Source: JBBKXP01 sp038251315 | GTDB lineage: Bacteria; Pseudomonadota; Alphaproteobacteria; Rhodobacterales; Rhodobacteraceae | Length of the DNA stretch: 14,161 nucleotides | Direction: 5' to 3' | Assembly (NCBI GenBank): GCA_038251315.1 | Contig: JBBSBK010000099.1 | Coordinates: forward strand, 1-14,161 | Part shown: one piece after another, positions 1-9,400 of the stretch | How positions within the stretch are numbered: position 1 is the stretch's first letter | How the letters are laid out: each line of letters begins with the position of its first letter | Made by a program: the position numbers and the translations under genes | The notes under the pieces: model-generated | What the model was told of the DNA's origin: nothing | What the model saw: only the letters and a program-made list of their open reading frames with translations | Database searches by the model: none

Positions 1-904
1 ACAGGGTCGAGCCCCAGACAAAAAACGACGGAAACGTCAGCCCGGTGCAGCCGCCCGCCAAGACGTAGGCCAGCGCAGGCCACCCTGCAGCGGCGATGAC
101 GGCACAGAGAGCGATCCCGACAAAGCCGCACAGAAACAGCACCTGCGCAGGCAAAAGACGGGTCACCCAGTAAAGGCCCAGCCGCGCCAGCAAAAAGACC
201 ACGAAAAATCCCGACGCCAACCGCGCCGCGGTCAATTCCGGGGTACCCAACGCAATCAGGGCCGACGGGCCGAACCCGAACAACCCGACTTCAAGCAAGA
301 CCGAGGCGAACAGCAGGATCAGGATCAGCGACCTTCGGTTGCGCCATGCGGGCAGGCCGACGGTGACCGGCCCTTTGCCGCTGGGCTGCAAAACTGGGAT
401 CAGCGCCGCGGCACAAATCGCTATACCTGCGAACACCGGGGCCGGGGCACCCCCTGCCCAGACGAACAGGATCGGCGAAGCGATGGCACCGATGCCGAAA
501 ACGGCGTTCAGCAGGCCCACCATCCCCGGTCCCTTGTCACCGAATTCGGCCAGAAAGCGACGGTTCTGGATCGTCGAAATCAGTCCAAAGCCCGCCCCCA
601 ACGCAAACGCGCCGACCAGCACGCCAACCCATCCCGGTTGCGCCGCGACCAACCCGCCGCCGACGGTCAACGCTGCCAGCGCGAACCGCGTGGTCAGCCA
701 GCGCAAGCCAAATATGCCCGCAAACACGAATACGAACGCGCCAACGCCGTGTGCGCTGAGCAGTTCACCGCCCTGCCCGTCGGCCAGATCGAACAGCCGC
801 CGATAGGCAGGCAGCGACACGCCGTATAGCGCCGGCAGCGCCCCGATCAGCACAAAGCTGAGGGTGCCCGCGATGAACAGGCGGCGCGGATTGGCAGTGG
901 TCAC
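1..904 (-). CDS. MFS transporter, C-terminus cut off by window edge
   Basis: Inner-membrane transporter of the major facilitator type, substrate unknown. The 301 visible codons run open to the left edge, so the C-terminal part is missing. Hydrophobic segments lie near residues 11-31, 52-70, 74-90, 92-112, 128-150, 155-172, 190-212, 225-246, 252-272 and 275-300, about ten of the usual twelve. A basic stretch around residue 190 fits the central cytoplasmic loop. The segment near 130-145 (GLLNAVFGIGAIASP) resembles the TM5 signature of the family. I chose the GTG start at 904-902 because it lies one base after the tdh stop, has a weak GGA about 6 bases upstream, leads directly into TM1, and has no nearby ATG competitor. 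Its position suggests co-translation with kbl-tdh and hence transport of threonine, glycine or a related compound; that is inference from context only. The fold is fairly certain, the substrate is not. Confidence 0.85.
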   Translation of the reverse strand, partial: MTTANPRRLFIAGTLSFVLIGALPALYGVSLPAYRRLFDLADGQGGELLSAHGVGAFVFVFAGIFGLRWLTTRFALAALTVGGGLVAAQPGWVGVLVGAFALGAGFGLISTIQNRRFLAEFGDKGPGMVGLLNAVFGIGAIASPILFVWAGGAPAPVFAGIAICAAALIPVLQPSGKGPVTVGLPAWRNRRSLILILLFASVLLEVGLFGFGPSALIALGTPELTAARLASGFFVVFLLARLGLYWVTRLLPAQVLFLCGFVGIALCAVIAAAGWPALAYVLAGGCTGLTFPSFFVWGSTL

Positions 905-905
905 G

Positions 906-1939
906 TCAGGTCCAGTCAAGCACGACCTTACCGGACGACCCCGACAGCATCGCCCCGAAACCATCCTCGAAATCGTCGACCTTGAACCGGTGGGTGATGA
1001 CGCGGCGCACATCCAGCCCGTTTTCCAGCATCGCGATCATCTTGTACCATGTCTCGAAAATCTCGCGCCCGTAGACGCCCTTGATAGTGATCGCCTTGAA
1101 CACGATGCGGGACCAATCAACGGGGCTTTTGCCCGGCGGAATCCCAAGCTGGGCGATGCGACCACCCATGACAAGGCTCTCGACCATCTGGTCCAGCGCC
1201 CGCTGGTTGCCCGACATCTCAAGGCCCACATCGAACCCTTCTTTCATCTTCAAACCAGACACTATGCTGGCCAAATCCTGCGTCGCGACGTTCACGGGGG
1301 TCACGTCCGCGACCTGCGCAGCTAGGTCCAAACGATCCTGATTGACGTCCGTGATAACCACATGCCGCGCCCCAACATGGCGGGCGACGGCGGCGGCCAT
1401 GATGCCGATGGGGCCAGCGCCGGTAATCAGCACATCTTCGCCCACCAGATCGAAGCTCAGCGCCGTGTGAACGGCATTGCCAAGGGGGTCGAGGATCGCG
1501 CCGATCTCGTCGTCGATCGCATCGGGCAGGGGGACAACGTTGAACGCGGGCAGCCGCAGGTATTCGGCGAACGCGCCTTGTTCATTGACGCCAATACCCC
1601 GCGTGCCAGGGTCGAGGTGAAACTTGCCCGCACGCGATTGCCGCGATTTCTTGCCAATCAGATGACCTTCGCCGCTACACCGCTGGCCGATCTCCAGCCC
1701 TTCGACATTTTTGCCTATTTCGACAATAGTGCCAGCAAATTCATGCCCAATTATCAATGGCACCGGCACGGTTCTCGCCGCCCATTCGTCCCAGTTCCAG
1801 ATGTGGATATCGGTGCCGCAGATACCGGTCTTGTTGACCCGGATCAGCACATCTTCGGGGCCGATTTCAGGCACCGGTGCGCGTGTCATCCAAAGGCCAA
1901 TCTCGGGTTTGGATTTCTCAAGCGCCTTCATCTCGTTGC

Positions 1940-1943
<4 letters not shown>
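906..1943 (-). CDS. tdh: L-threonine 3-dehydrogenase
   Basis: Zinc-dependent medium-chain dehydrogenase that oxidises L-threonine with NAD+ to 2-amino-3-ketobutyrate, the first step of threonine breakdown to glycine and acetyl-CoA in the cytoplasm. At 345 residues it is close to E. coli Tdh (341) and strongly similar by eye. Catalytic zinc ligands are C42 (in KTGICGTD), H67 and E68 (in GHEF). The Rossmann glycine motif GAGPIG is at 175-180, preceded by the Tdh-typical DPLGNAVHTALSFDLVGEDV. GREIFETWYKM near the C-terminus is also typical. The four cysteines that bind structural zinc in E. coli Tdh are absent: the aligned residues are G97, S100, S103 and D111. The start overlaps the kbl stop (ATGA) and has GGAG 7 bases upstream, which favours M1 over the internal M5. 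Identity is very sure; regulation by Lrp, as in E. coli, is not visible here. Confidence 0.96.
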
Positions 1944-3124
<1,181 letters not shown>

Positions 3125-3130
3125 GGCGGG

Positions 3131-3134
3131 CCTC
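3131..3134 (-). promoter_or_regulatory. Ribosome binding site of kbl
   Basis: GAGG on the minus strand with a 6-base spacer to the kbl ATG at 3124. It supports this start, which also matches the usual family N-terminus. Confidence 0.65.
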
Positions 3135-3197
3135 GGCTATGCCGCGACGTCGGGGTGGCGCGGCGTCATCTGATGGATAAGCTAGTGCCAGAAAATC

Positions 3198-3204
3198 AGG
3201 GGGG
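3198..3204 (+). promoter_or_regulatory. Ribosome binding site of the thiolase gene
   Basis: A purine run AGGGGGG ends 5 bases before the ATG at 3210. It is a good though not perfect Shine-Dalgarno match and supports this start codon. Confidence 0.65.
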
Positions 3205-3209
3205 CTACC

Positions 3210-4385
3210 ATGACCGAAATCGTCATCTTGGGCGGCGCGCGCACCGCCATCGGCACGTTTGGCGGATCGCTGGCAGGGGTAACGCCGATCGACCTTGGAA
3301 CCATCGTTGCCAAGGCCGCGCTGGAACGGTCGGGCGTGCTTGGCGACCAGATCGGGCATGTCGCGTTCGGCCATGTCATCAACACCGAACCGCGCGACAT
3401 GTATCTGTCCCGCGTGGCCGCAATGCAGGCAGACGTGCCCGACACGACCCCGGCGATGAACGTCAATCGCCTGTGCGGGTCGGGCGTGCAGGCAATCGTG
3501 TCGATGGTGCAGGCGTTGCAACTGGGCGACGCCGATTTCGCGCTGGCAGGCGGAGCCGAGAATATGAGCCGCGCACCCTACATCAACTCCGACGCGCGAT
3601 GGGGCGCGAAAATGGGCGATATCACTACTCGCGACATGATGCTGGGGGCGCTGAATTGTCCGTTCGGAACGGGGCATATGGGGATAACCGCCGAGAATGT
3701 CGCGGCGGAACACAGGATCACCCGCGCCATGCAGGATGAATTCGCGGTCGCCAGTCAGGAACGCGCGGCGCGGGCGATTGCGGCGGGCTATTTCGCCAGC
3801 CAGATCACCCCGGTGCAGGTCCGCGTCAAACGCGACATGGTCGATTTCGTGACCGACGAACATCCCAAGGCGACCACGGTCGAGACCCTCGCGGGCCTGC
3901 GTCCGGTGTTCCAAAAGGACGGGACCGTGACCGCAGGCAATGCCAGCGGGATCAATGACGGGGCGGGAGCGGTTGTGTTGTCCACAATGAAGGCGGCTGA
4001 AACAGCCAAGTTAGAGCCTATGTTTCGCGTTCTAGGATATGCCCACGCCGGAGTCCGCCCCGAGGTCATGGGCATCGGTCCAGTCCCGGCCGTTCAGGCA
4101 TTGCTGGCGCGAACCGGGCTGATGGCCGGTGATTTCGACGTCATCGAAAGCAACGAGGCGTTCGCCGCACAGGCCCTTGCGGTGTCACAGGCACTGGCGT
4201 TCGACCCGGCGCGCGTGAACCCAAACGGCGGCGCGATTGCACTGGGGCATCCGGTCGGCGCGACGGGGGCGATTATCATCATCAAGGCGATGTATGAATT
4301 GCAGCGGACGGGCGGCAAACGGGCGTTGATCACCATGTGCATCGGCGGCGGGCAGGGGATCGCGCTGGCGATTGAAAGGCTCTAA
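3210..4385 (+). CDS. bktB: Acetyl-CoA acyltransferase / beta-ketothiolase, BktB-like
   Basis: Thiolase that condenses acetyl-CoA with an acyl-CoA, or cleaves 3-ketoacyl-CoA in reverse. It has 391 residues, full length for the family. The acyl-accepting cysteine is C89 in NRLCGSG, followed by the NEAF motif at 315-318, H347 in GHPVGATGA, and the second catalytic cysteine C377 in CIGGGQG. RTAIGTFGGSL, NTEPRDMYLSRVAA, MSRAPY and RWGAKMGD...DMMLGAL closely match my memory of Ralstonia BktB and less so PhaA, so I prefer a BktB-like call; substrate range cannot be read from sequence. It is divergent from kbl-tdh and could draw on acetyl-CoA from threonine cleavage. No phaB or phaC lies in the window. 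Codons 264-276 include TTA, CTA, CCT, GGA and ACA, which are rare in these genes. Its stop overlaps the convergent pbpC stop. Confidence 0.92.
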   Translation: MTEIVILGGARTAIGTFGGSLAGVTPIDLGTIVAKAALERSGVLGDQIGHVAFGHVINTEPRDMYLSRVAAMQADVPDTTPAMNVNRLCGSGVQAIVSMVQALQLGDADFALAGGAENMSRAPYINSDARWGAKMGDITTRDMMLGALNCPFGTGHMGITAENVAAEHRITRAMQDEFAVASQERAARAIAAGYFASQITPVQVRVKRDMVDFVTDEHPKATTVETLAGLRPVFQKDGTVTAGNASGINDGAGAVVLSTMKAAETAKLEPMFRVLGYAHAGVRPEVMGIGPVPAVQALLARTGLMAGDFDVIESNEAFAAQALAVSQALAFDPARVNPNGGAIALGHPVGATGAIIIIKAMYELQRTGGKRALITMCIGGGQGIALAIERL

Positions 4386-6415
4386 CGCAGCTCGATCCGT
4401 GTATTTGCCGTCTGCCCGCGCGCGTCGATCACCGTGATCGCGGAAAACCCCGCGCCAAGGTCGGGCAGGTCGATCTGTCGGTCATAGGTGGTTCCGACCG
4501 CCGCGCCGTTGGACAGCCATGTGAACGGCGCGATGCCGTCACTGACCTTTGCAATCAGCTCCGCCCCTTCGATCACGGCGCCATCGGGCGGAAAGGCGAT
4601 CCGGGGACCGTCGGTCGCGATGACCTCACCACGGGGACGGAAGCGTTGCAGCGGCAAGGGCAGTTGGGCGGTGGGCAGCAGGAGTGTCGCGGGCGGCGGC
4701 GCCGAAATCGGGTCGATCCGGGTTTTCACCCGCTCGAACGCCGCGAACATGACGGGTGCGGCAAGTTCCCCACCGAATGCGCCCGGCACTGGCGTTCCGT
4801 CCGCCCGGCCCATCCAGACGCCGACTACATTATGCCCGTCGAAACCAATCGCCCAGGCGTCGCGGTTGCCGTAACTGGTGCCGGTCTTGTAGGCGATCCC
4901 GGTGCCGGTGACGCCAGCAGGGCGGGGCACCTGCAAAAGGATGTCGGCGATTTCCCATGCGGCCACGTCGCCCATGACCGGGGAGGGCGAAAAGCCCGCC
5001 GTTTCAACACTGTTCCAACGCAGATCGACACTTTCGCCGTGATTTCCGATAGCCGCATACAGCCGCATCAGATCCTCTAGTGTCAGCCCGACACCGCCCA
5101 GCGCCACCGCCAACCCCGGCCTGCCACCCGGCACCACGGGCATCGCTCCGGCTCGGTGCAGACCCGCGATCAGGTGCTGTGGACCCATCGCATCTGTCAA
5201 GGCAACCGCGGGGATGTTCAGCGACAGTTGCAACGCAGTGCGCACCCGCAGGTCGCCGCGAAACTGGCCGTCAAAGTTCTGCGGCGCGTAGCCGTTGAAA
5301 CTGGTCGGGCGGTCGGCAATCAGGGTTTCGGGGTGGACCAGACCTTGATCGAACGCCAGCCCATAGATGAGCGGTTTGAGCGTCGATCCGGGCGAGCGGA
5401 GCGCCTGCGTCATGTCCACAAACCCGGCGTTGGTGTCGGCGCTATACCCGTCCGATCCGACCGAGGCGAGGATTTCGCCTGTCCGGTGATCGGCGACCAT
5501 CATCGCCACCTGCACCCGGTCGCTGCGCCCTGCCGTGGCTTGCTGCGCAAGCACCTCGAGCCGCGATTGCAGGCGGGCGTCAAGCGTTGTCAGGTGCCGG
5601 TCAGTCAGTGGATCGGCGGCCAAGGCGCGGTCGGCCAGATGCGCGGCAAGGGCAGGAAATTCACGGCGCTGGGCTCGAACAGACTCGGTTTTCGCTGCCA
5701 CGGCCGTCGCCACACTGACGATCCCGTCACGCGCCGCGCGGTCGATCACCCGATTGCGGGCAGTTGTCGCGCTGCCGACATGGCGATCCGGGCGGCGGGA
5801 TTCGGGGGATTGCGGCAAGGCGACCAGCAGCGCAGCCTGTGCGGGGGTCAAACGCAGCGGCGGTTTGCCGAAGTAAGCGTAGGATGCCGCGCGGACCCCT
5901 TCGATATTGCCGCCAAATGGGGTCCGGTTCAGATACAGCGTTAGAATTTGTTCCTTGGTCAACCGCCGTTCCAACGCCAATGCGACCCTGATCTGGCGCA
6001 ACTTGCCCTGCCATGACCCGGTACCCGAATCTTCCAACAATCGCGCAACCTGCATGGTCAGGGTCGAACCACCCGAAATCACCTGCCCGTTCCAGAGCGC
6101 CTGCGTGACCGCCCGACCCATCGCCACCGGGTCGACCCCGGCGTGGTCGTAAAACCGTTTATCCTCGAACCGGACAAGCATCGCGACGTATGCCGGATCG
6201 ACCGCATCGAGTCCAACCGCCAATCGCCACCGTCCGTCGCCGACCGTGTAGGCGCGCAGCAGGTCGCCGTTGCGGTCCAGCACCTCGGTCCCGGTTTCAG
6301 CGATGAGCGGCGGCAGGATGGTGGCGTCGATCCAATGATCCACCCCGTCCCGTGCAGCGCCGGCCCCGTAAAATGCCAGCGCCAGCAGCCCGAAAATGCG
6401 GGCGGCGCGGGTCAT
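4382..6415 (-). CDS. pbpC: Penicillin-binding protein 1C (bifunctional glycosyltransferase/transpeptidase)
   Basis: Membrane-anchored peptidoglycan synthase acting in the periplasm. It has 677 residues; E. coli PbpC has 770. A short hydrophobic anchor spans about residues 7-21. The GT51 glycosyltransferase domain (about 40-200) has the catalytic glutamate E84 in EDKRFYDHAGVDP, GGSTLTMQVARLL at 115-127, and E149 followed by the LTLYLNRTPFGGN block. The transpeptidase domain (about 300-560) has S344-T-L-K347, S398-L-N400 and K510-T-G, so all three active-site motifs are intact. The tail (about 600-677) matches the C-terminal domain specific to PBP1C. The ATG overlaps the macroglobulin stop (ATGA) and has only a weak AGGTGA upstream, so translation is probably coupled to the macroglobulin gene. 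That pairing is well known in bacteria. The stop overlaps the end of the thiolase gene with no room for an intergenic terminator. Confidence 0.95.
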   Translation of the reverse strand: MTRAARIFGLLALAFYGAGAARDGVDHWIDATILPPLIAETGTEVLDRNGDLLRAYTVGDGRWRLAVGLDAVDPAYVAMLVRFEDKRFYDHAGVDPVAMGRAVTQALWNGQVISGGSTLTMQVARLLEDSGTGSWQGKLRQIRVALALERRLTKEQILTLYLNRTPFGGNIEGVRAASYAYFGKPPLRLTPAQAALLVALPQSPESRRPDRHVGSATTARNRVIDRAARDGIVSVATAVAAKTESVRAQRREFPALAAHLADRALAADPLTDRHLTTLDARLQSRLEVLAQQATAGRSDRVQVAMMVADHRTGEILASVGSDGYSADTNAGFVDMTQALRSPGSTLKPLIYGLAFDQGLVHPETLIADRPTSFNGYAPQNFDGQFRGDLRVRTALQLSLNIPAVALTDAMGPQHLIAGLHRAGAMPVVPGGRPGLAVALGGVGLTLEDLMRLYAAIGNHGESVDLRWNSVETAGFSPSPVMGDVAAWEIADILLQVPRPAGVTGTGIAYKTGTSYGNRDAWAIGFDGHNVVGVWMGRADGTPVPGAFGGELAAPVMFAAFERVKTRIDPISAPPPATLLLPTAQLPLPLQRFRPRGEVIATDGPRIAFPPDGAVIEGAELIAKVSDGIAPFTWLSNGAAVGTTYDRQIDLPDLGAGFSAITVIDARGQTANTRIELR

Positions 6416-9400
6416 TCGGCGACAGTCACCTGACCGGAATCGGTGCGCGCGCGCATCTGCGGGCGATACATGTCTTCGACCGATGCCGCCGGATGATGGA
6501 ACGCCCCCGGCGATACGGCCCGCACGATATAGGCAATCTGGAACGGCTTGTCCGACCGCCAGTCGACAGCGGCGATGAACCTGTCGGTGCGGAATTCGGC
6601 GTTCTGCCCTTGCACCGGATCCAGCCAGTCCAGCGCACGGATGTCGCCGCCCTGGATCAGGTTAGGGTTGTCGATCTCGAACCCTGCGGGCAGTGGGTCG
6701 GCGACGATCAACCGGGCCTCTTGCTTGCCGAACGGTTGCACGGTCAGCACCGTCACCAACCGCGCCCCGATAACCAGATCGTCCAGCGCCGCGGGCGCGC
6801 CATCAAGCGTGTAGTAGTCGCGCTGGATCGCATAGCCATTGCCACCCGCCGGTTCCGGATCGGTCGGCACACCAAAGGTGGTGACCGTCAATTCAACCTC
6901 GGACTGTCCGGTATTGACCACAAGGATCGGCGCAATCGCCGTCTGATCCTCAAGCACGCGCACCAGCGGCCCGACGGGCGTCGCACCGTCAATGGTCAGA
7001 CCGGTCGCCCGCAGATCGCGGATCAACGCGTTGGCGGCCAGAAGGGTCCATGTTGCCTCTTGCGTCGAGACATAGCTGCCGACGTTGGCCAACCGCCGTT
7101 CCAGCGTGTCGCGGTCGACGGCATTGCTGCCCGCTTCGACGGCCAGCGTCAGCACGGCGGCGGTGTCGCGCCGGTTGGTGCCATAGTCGGTACGCCAGAC
7201 GGCAGTTTCTTCGGTGGCAAGCCGGGCCAGCATCAGATCGTTGGCGCGGGCGAACATTGCGTCGGCGCGGGTCTGATCGCCGTAAAATGCCAGCGCGGCG
7301 GCCAGTTGGGCCGCACCTAATGGCGTATTGAAGGCGGCTGCCTTTTCATCGGCGTAGTAGCGCAAATCACCGACCTGTGCCGCCCCTTCACGCGCCAGAA
7401 CCATCAGCGCATAGGCCAACTCCTGACCACCGCTGTCGAAATCGGGGGCGTAATTGATCTGATTGCGCAGGTTGTCGATGGCGTTGGCGAATGCGATGTC
7501 TGGCACCAGATGCCCGCCGCGACGTGCCTGCGACAGGAAATCGGTGACATAGGCGTCCAGCCACAGATCGCCCGAATCCGCATACCATAGGCCGAATGCG
7601 CCGTTGGACGACTGGTTGGCGATGACGGACTGGATCGCCTCGTCAATCCGTTGCGACAGTTGACTGTCGGTCGCCAGACCCATCGCCACGGCCACATCGT
7701 TGAAATACAGCAATGGCAGCGCCCGGCTTGCGATCTGTTCGGTGCAGCCATAGGGGTAGCGATCAAGCGAGGCGAGCAGTCCCGGTGCGTCGAACCGCGC
7801 CAACGGACCGACCGACATGGTCGCCGATCCGGTGCCGTTGACTAGCCCGGCAAAGACCTGATCGTCGAAACTGAAGGTGTCGCCAGCGGCCAGCGTGAAC
7901 CGCGACTGGCGACTGATTTCAGGGTCGTTGACCTGCACCGGGACGGTCAGGGTTTTGGTCAGTTCCTTGCCATCCGGCGTCGTCACCGTAACGCTGATGG
8001 TGTGGACGCCGGGGTCGAGGGCACCAAAGGGCAGGCGGAATGTCTGTTTGCCGCCATCGGCAAGAGAAAACGTTGCCGGAATTGCGGCGGTGTCCAGCGC
8101 CAGACCATCAGCGCTGACGACCAGTTGCATGTCTCCGGCTGGTCCATCCGCATGAACGACCTCAAGCAGCATCCGCGAGGTATCGCCGGGTGCAAGAAAC
8201 CGCGGGACCGAGGCAGTGACGACGACCGGATCGCGCACGATCACGTCCTCTGCCGCCTGCCCCACGCCCTGCCCCGACCACGCCACGGCCATCAGCCGGA
8301 CGGTTCCGTTGAACGCGGGCAGGTCGAATTGGAACGCGGCCTGCCCGTTGGCATCGACAGTGACCGGGCCGCTGAAATAGGCGACCAGTTCTTCGGTCGG
8401 AGGCGGTGATTGCAGGCCCATCTGCGCCATAGCGTCACCGCCGGACCGGACGGTGCCCATCGCCCCGTTCATCCCGTCGATCAGCCGCCCGTAAACGTCA
8501 CGCAGTTCCATCCCCAGTTTGCGCTGGCCGAAATAGTAATCCTGCGGGTCGGGGCTGGTGAAAGCTGTCAGGTTCAGGATGCCGACATCGACGGCGGCCA
8601 ACGTGACATAGGCGGTATCGCCTGCCGCCACGCCGTTGACCTGCACGATCGCATCCAGCGGGCCGCGCGGCTGCACGTCGGTATTCCACGTCACGGACAC
8701 ATCCAGCGCCTTGTCGCCCGGATCGACCTGCGCATACCCAAGGCCCAGCGCCCGCGACGGATTGCGGCTGTTGGCCACATCCATTGGTCGGATCACGGTC
8801 GCGGTGACATAGGCACCGGCCCCCCATCCGTCGGTGACGGTCAGCGGGATCAGGTTTTCGCCGACGATCACAGGAACCGATTCCATATGGATCAGGTGGT
8901 TCGACATGACGGTGACAACGGCGATGCCGGCCTCGCGCGGGACGATCCTGAAGGTCGCGGTGTCGCCGATGGCATAGGCGGATTTGTCCAGTGATGCCTC
9001 GAGAAGATCGGGCGTCGCGGACGCATCGGCGGGGGCATACCAGCCCGCGTAAAAGTCTCTTGCGGCAGCGACGTACTCGCCATCAGTGCGTTCAACTACG
9101 ATTTCGAATTCCCCCCAGGTGACATTGCCGCTGACCGTGACGGGCGTGTCGGCCAAGGTGGCGGTGCCAGTCGAAACACGCTCGCGGGTCGTCACTGGTT
9201 CCCAGTTCCAGTTGCCGTTCAGCGAATACCAGGTGTAGCGGGTGTTCACCCGGTTGATCGTCCATGTCACCTGCATTGGTTCGGGGGACAAATCGGGTGC
9301 AAGACCGATCAGGCTGAATTCAGCGCGGGCGTTTTCGCCCAGCATTTCGGACGATGCCGGTTTGATCCCGATCATTGACCCATCAGGCAGGACGGCGGCA

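Larger units (their letters stand above)
3125..3209. promoter_or_regulatory. Divergent intergenic region between kbl and the thiolase gene
   Basis: These 85 bases separate two divergent genes, so they must hold or overlap promoters for both. They contain an inverted repeat GCCGCG (3141-3146) / CGCGGC (3159-3164) around a 12-base loop, an 8-base palindrome CGACGTCG (3145-3152), and a short dyad CATC-T-GATG (3167-3175). The least GC-rich part is about 3168-3197, the best place for a -10 element, but no convincing sigma-70 -35/-10 pair is visible on either strand. A shared regulator is possible; none can be named from sequence. Confidence 0.4.

Noticed and set aside
1677..1679. C89 of Tdh as a replacement structural zinc ligand
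   Set aside because: A single cysteine cannot replace four lost ligands, and no other Cys or His cluster appears in the lobe.
3176..3191. Sigma-54-like TGGCAC-N5-TATC on the minus strand upstream of kbl
   Set aside because: The -24 half matches but the essential GC of the -12 element is absent, so it is not a credible sigma-54 promoter.
5156..5944. 262-codon plus-strand frame opposite pbpC
   Set aside because: The opposite strand encodes intact GT51 and transpeptidase motifs across the same bases; this frame has none.
6352..7320. 322-codon plus-strand frame opposite the macroglobulin C-terminus
   Set aside because: Shadow of the real gene: composition is skewed to Arg, Gly and Gln, with no motif and no ribosome binding site.
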